Below, one piece after another: positions 62,979-64,000 of a stretch of 64,000 bases of DNA. The DNA is taken from the NCBI GenBank assembly GCA_050246015.1, contig JBFWWU010000003.1:230142-294141 (forward strand), read 5' to 3'. The number at the start of each line of letters is the position of its first letter. Position 1 is the stretch's first letter. The notes beneath the pieces were generated by a model. The model was not told the origin of the DNA. It saw nothing but the letters and a program-made list of their open reading frames with translations, and did not search any database. A program made the position numbers and the translations under genes. The stretch is from JTS-AC122 sp050246015 (GTDB taxonomy: Bacteria > Planctomycetota > Phycisphaerae > Phycisphaerales > UBA1924).

Positions 62979-63953
62979 ATGCAGAACAGGGCCGACAATC
63001 GCGTGCGGTTGCAGCGTGTCATGGCGGACGCCGGGGTGGCCTCCCGACGCGAATGCGAACGCCTCATCGAGGACGGGGGCGTGTCTGTCAACGGCCGGGT
63101 GGTGCGAACCATGCCGGTGCTGGTGGATCCGTTCACCGATGAGATCCGCGTGCAGGGGCGCATCCTGCCGCGGCTCCGGCGCGGGCGCGACGATCGCGCC
63201 TCCCCCCGGACGCGCCGCTACTACATCATGGTGAACAAGCCCGCGAGGGTGCTGAGCGCCACGCGGGACGACCCCGCGTTTGCCGATGCCAAGGGCCGCG
63301 GCCGACCGACCGTCCTGGACCTGGTATCGCTGCCCGATGCGCCGCGGCTCTTCCCCGTCGGCCGGCTCGATTTCCACGCCACCGGTCTGGTCCTGCTCAC
63401 CAACGACGGCGACCTGGCCCAGCGGCTGACCCACGCCCGCTACGGCGTCCCCAAGACATACGAGGTCCTTGTCAAACGCCGCGTCACCCAAGACGAGGTC
63501 GAGCAACTCGCCGCCGCCATCACCCGGGGTGCGCTCTCCCCGGCGCCTGGGCGAGCGTCAAGAGGCTCCGGCGGCCGCCGCCCGGTCGCGGTTGAACCGG
63601 CGGCGCGGCGTCGCTCGCGGCGCGTCGATGTCGCGCTGATCAAATATGACGACGATCGCTCGTTCCTTCGTGTGACGATGCCCGAGGGGGCCAACCGCTC
63701 GGTTGTGGAGGTGCTGGATCGACTCGGGTTCCACGTCAAGAAACTCCGGCGGATCGGCATCGGGCCGGTCTCGCTGACCGGCGTGGCGCTTGGGCAGTGG
63801 AGACCGCTGACGCTGAGTGAACTGCGCCGGCTGAAGTCGGCGACCCGGCACGCCGGCGACGAGCGGCCGGGCACTTCGCCCGCGCCGCCGCGTCCCGCCC
63901 CCCCCACCCCCCCCGCCCGGCGCGATCGCGCCCGGCACGAACCCGGGGAATGA
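62979..63953 (+). CDS. RluB/RsuA-type 23S/16S rRNA pseudouridine synthase
   Basis: The 324-residue enzyme has an N-terminal S4 RNA-binding domain (residues ~8-50) and a pseudouridine synthase domain with GRLDFHATGL holding the catalytic Asp131. It modifies rRNA; whether it is RluB, RluE, RluF or RsuA cannot be told from sequence alone. A lengthy Arg/Gly/Ala insertion lies near residues 190-210 and the tail is Pro/Arg-rich, both low complexity. ATG 62979 starts the S4 domain. Confidence 0.85.
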   Translation: MQNRADNRVRLQRVMADAGVASRRECERLIEDGGVSVNGRVVRTMPVLVDPFTDEIRVQGRILPRLRRGRDDRASPRTRRYYIMVNKPARVLSATRDDPAFADAKGRGRPTVLDLVSLPDAPRLFPVGRLDFHATGLVLLTNDGDLAQRLTHARYGVPKTYEVLVKRRVTQDEVEQLAAAITRGALSPAPGRASRGSGGRRPVAVEPAARRRSRRVDVALIKYDDDRSFLRVTMPEGANRSVVEVLDRLGFHVKKLRRIGIGPVSLTGVALGQWRPLTLSELRRLKSATRHAGDERPGTSPAPPRPAPPTPPARRDRARHEPGE

Positions 63954-63960
63954 CGCGAGA

Positions 63961-64000
63961 CTATTTCTTGCCGGTGGCGTCCGTACCCGAGCCCGTGTCC
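63961..64000 (-). CDS. C-terminal end of a leftward gene (truncated by window edge)
   Basis: The last 13 codons read DTGSGTDATGKK and a TAG stop at 63963-63961, cut by the right edge. Basic/Gly/Thr-rich tail; nothing more can be said about the protein. The alternative is non-coding sequence. Confidence 0.35.
   Translation of the reverse strand, partial: DTGSGTDATGKK

Overview
The window is a high-GC chromosomal segment that looks like a member of the Planctomycetota, most likely class Phycisphaerae (order Phycisphaerales or close). I infer this from the family content. Three secreted proteins end in a dockerin-like repeat pair closing with Gly-Cys at the very C-terminus. Two PEP-CTERM-type proteins, a prepilin-like H-X9-DG protein, a planctomycete-style type II secretion cluster and a DUF6614 protein are also present. 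Many genes lack a Shine-Dalgarno sequence. No rRNA, tRNA, CRISPR array or transposase was seen.

Layout. 0-7 kb: a secreted kelch-like protein cut by the left edge, phenylalanine hydroxylase (phhA), then a leftward group proB-proA-acs. 7-13 kb: two adjacent secreted M1 aminopeptidases and a pseudopilin-like protein, all leftward. 13-21 kb: ubiX, a large TPR/peptidase-MA-like protein with a LolA-fold partner, gmk and a secreted S41 peptidase. 21-28.8 kb: a PAS/GAF/receiver protein without a kinase domain; a Gld-type ABC exporter with ATPase, permease and GldG-like subunit joined by ATGA overlaps; then an acyl carrier protein, a FabZ-like dehydratase and an ArsR-type regulator. 29-32.5 kb: nitroreductase, an SDR oxidoreductase, an exported LTPxQ-type helical protein and a small lipoprotein, with a palindromic repeat cluster between.

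33-46.8 kb is the centrepiece: an uninterrupted type II secretion locus in the order gspE-F-G-H-I-J-K-L-M-C-D, with several overlapping or abutting junctions. It is followed at once by a 1017-residue exported protein built of five ~166-residue repeats and ending in the Gly-Cys dockerin. Two more proteins with the same ending lie at 52.8-54.0 kb (no known fold) and 61.3-62.8 kb (subtilisin-type protease). A plausible reading is that the gsp system exports cargo of this kind and that the Gly-Cys tail is a sorting or anchoring signal; the sequence suggests this but does not prove it. GspL and GspD share a C-terminal motif with an invariant Cys (one copy in GspL, two in GspD), which I do not recognise from standard secretion proteins.

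50-64 kb: a PDZ lipoprotein, a lone FecCD-type permease, a DUF892 ferritin-like gene broken by a frameshift, clpC, an M20 dipeptidase, a DUF6614 protein, two tandem PEP-CTERM paralogs with a clear intrinsic terminator, the subtilisin, an RluB/RsuA-type pseudouridine synthase, and the last codons of a leftward gene at the right edge. Palindromes sharing a TGGCAC/GTGCCA core recur near 30.6-30.8, 50.7 and 54.2 kb, and a G-tract of the same composition lies upstream of both gspE and clpC.
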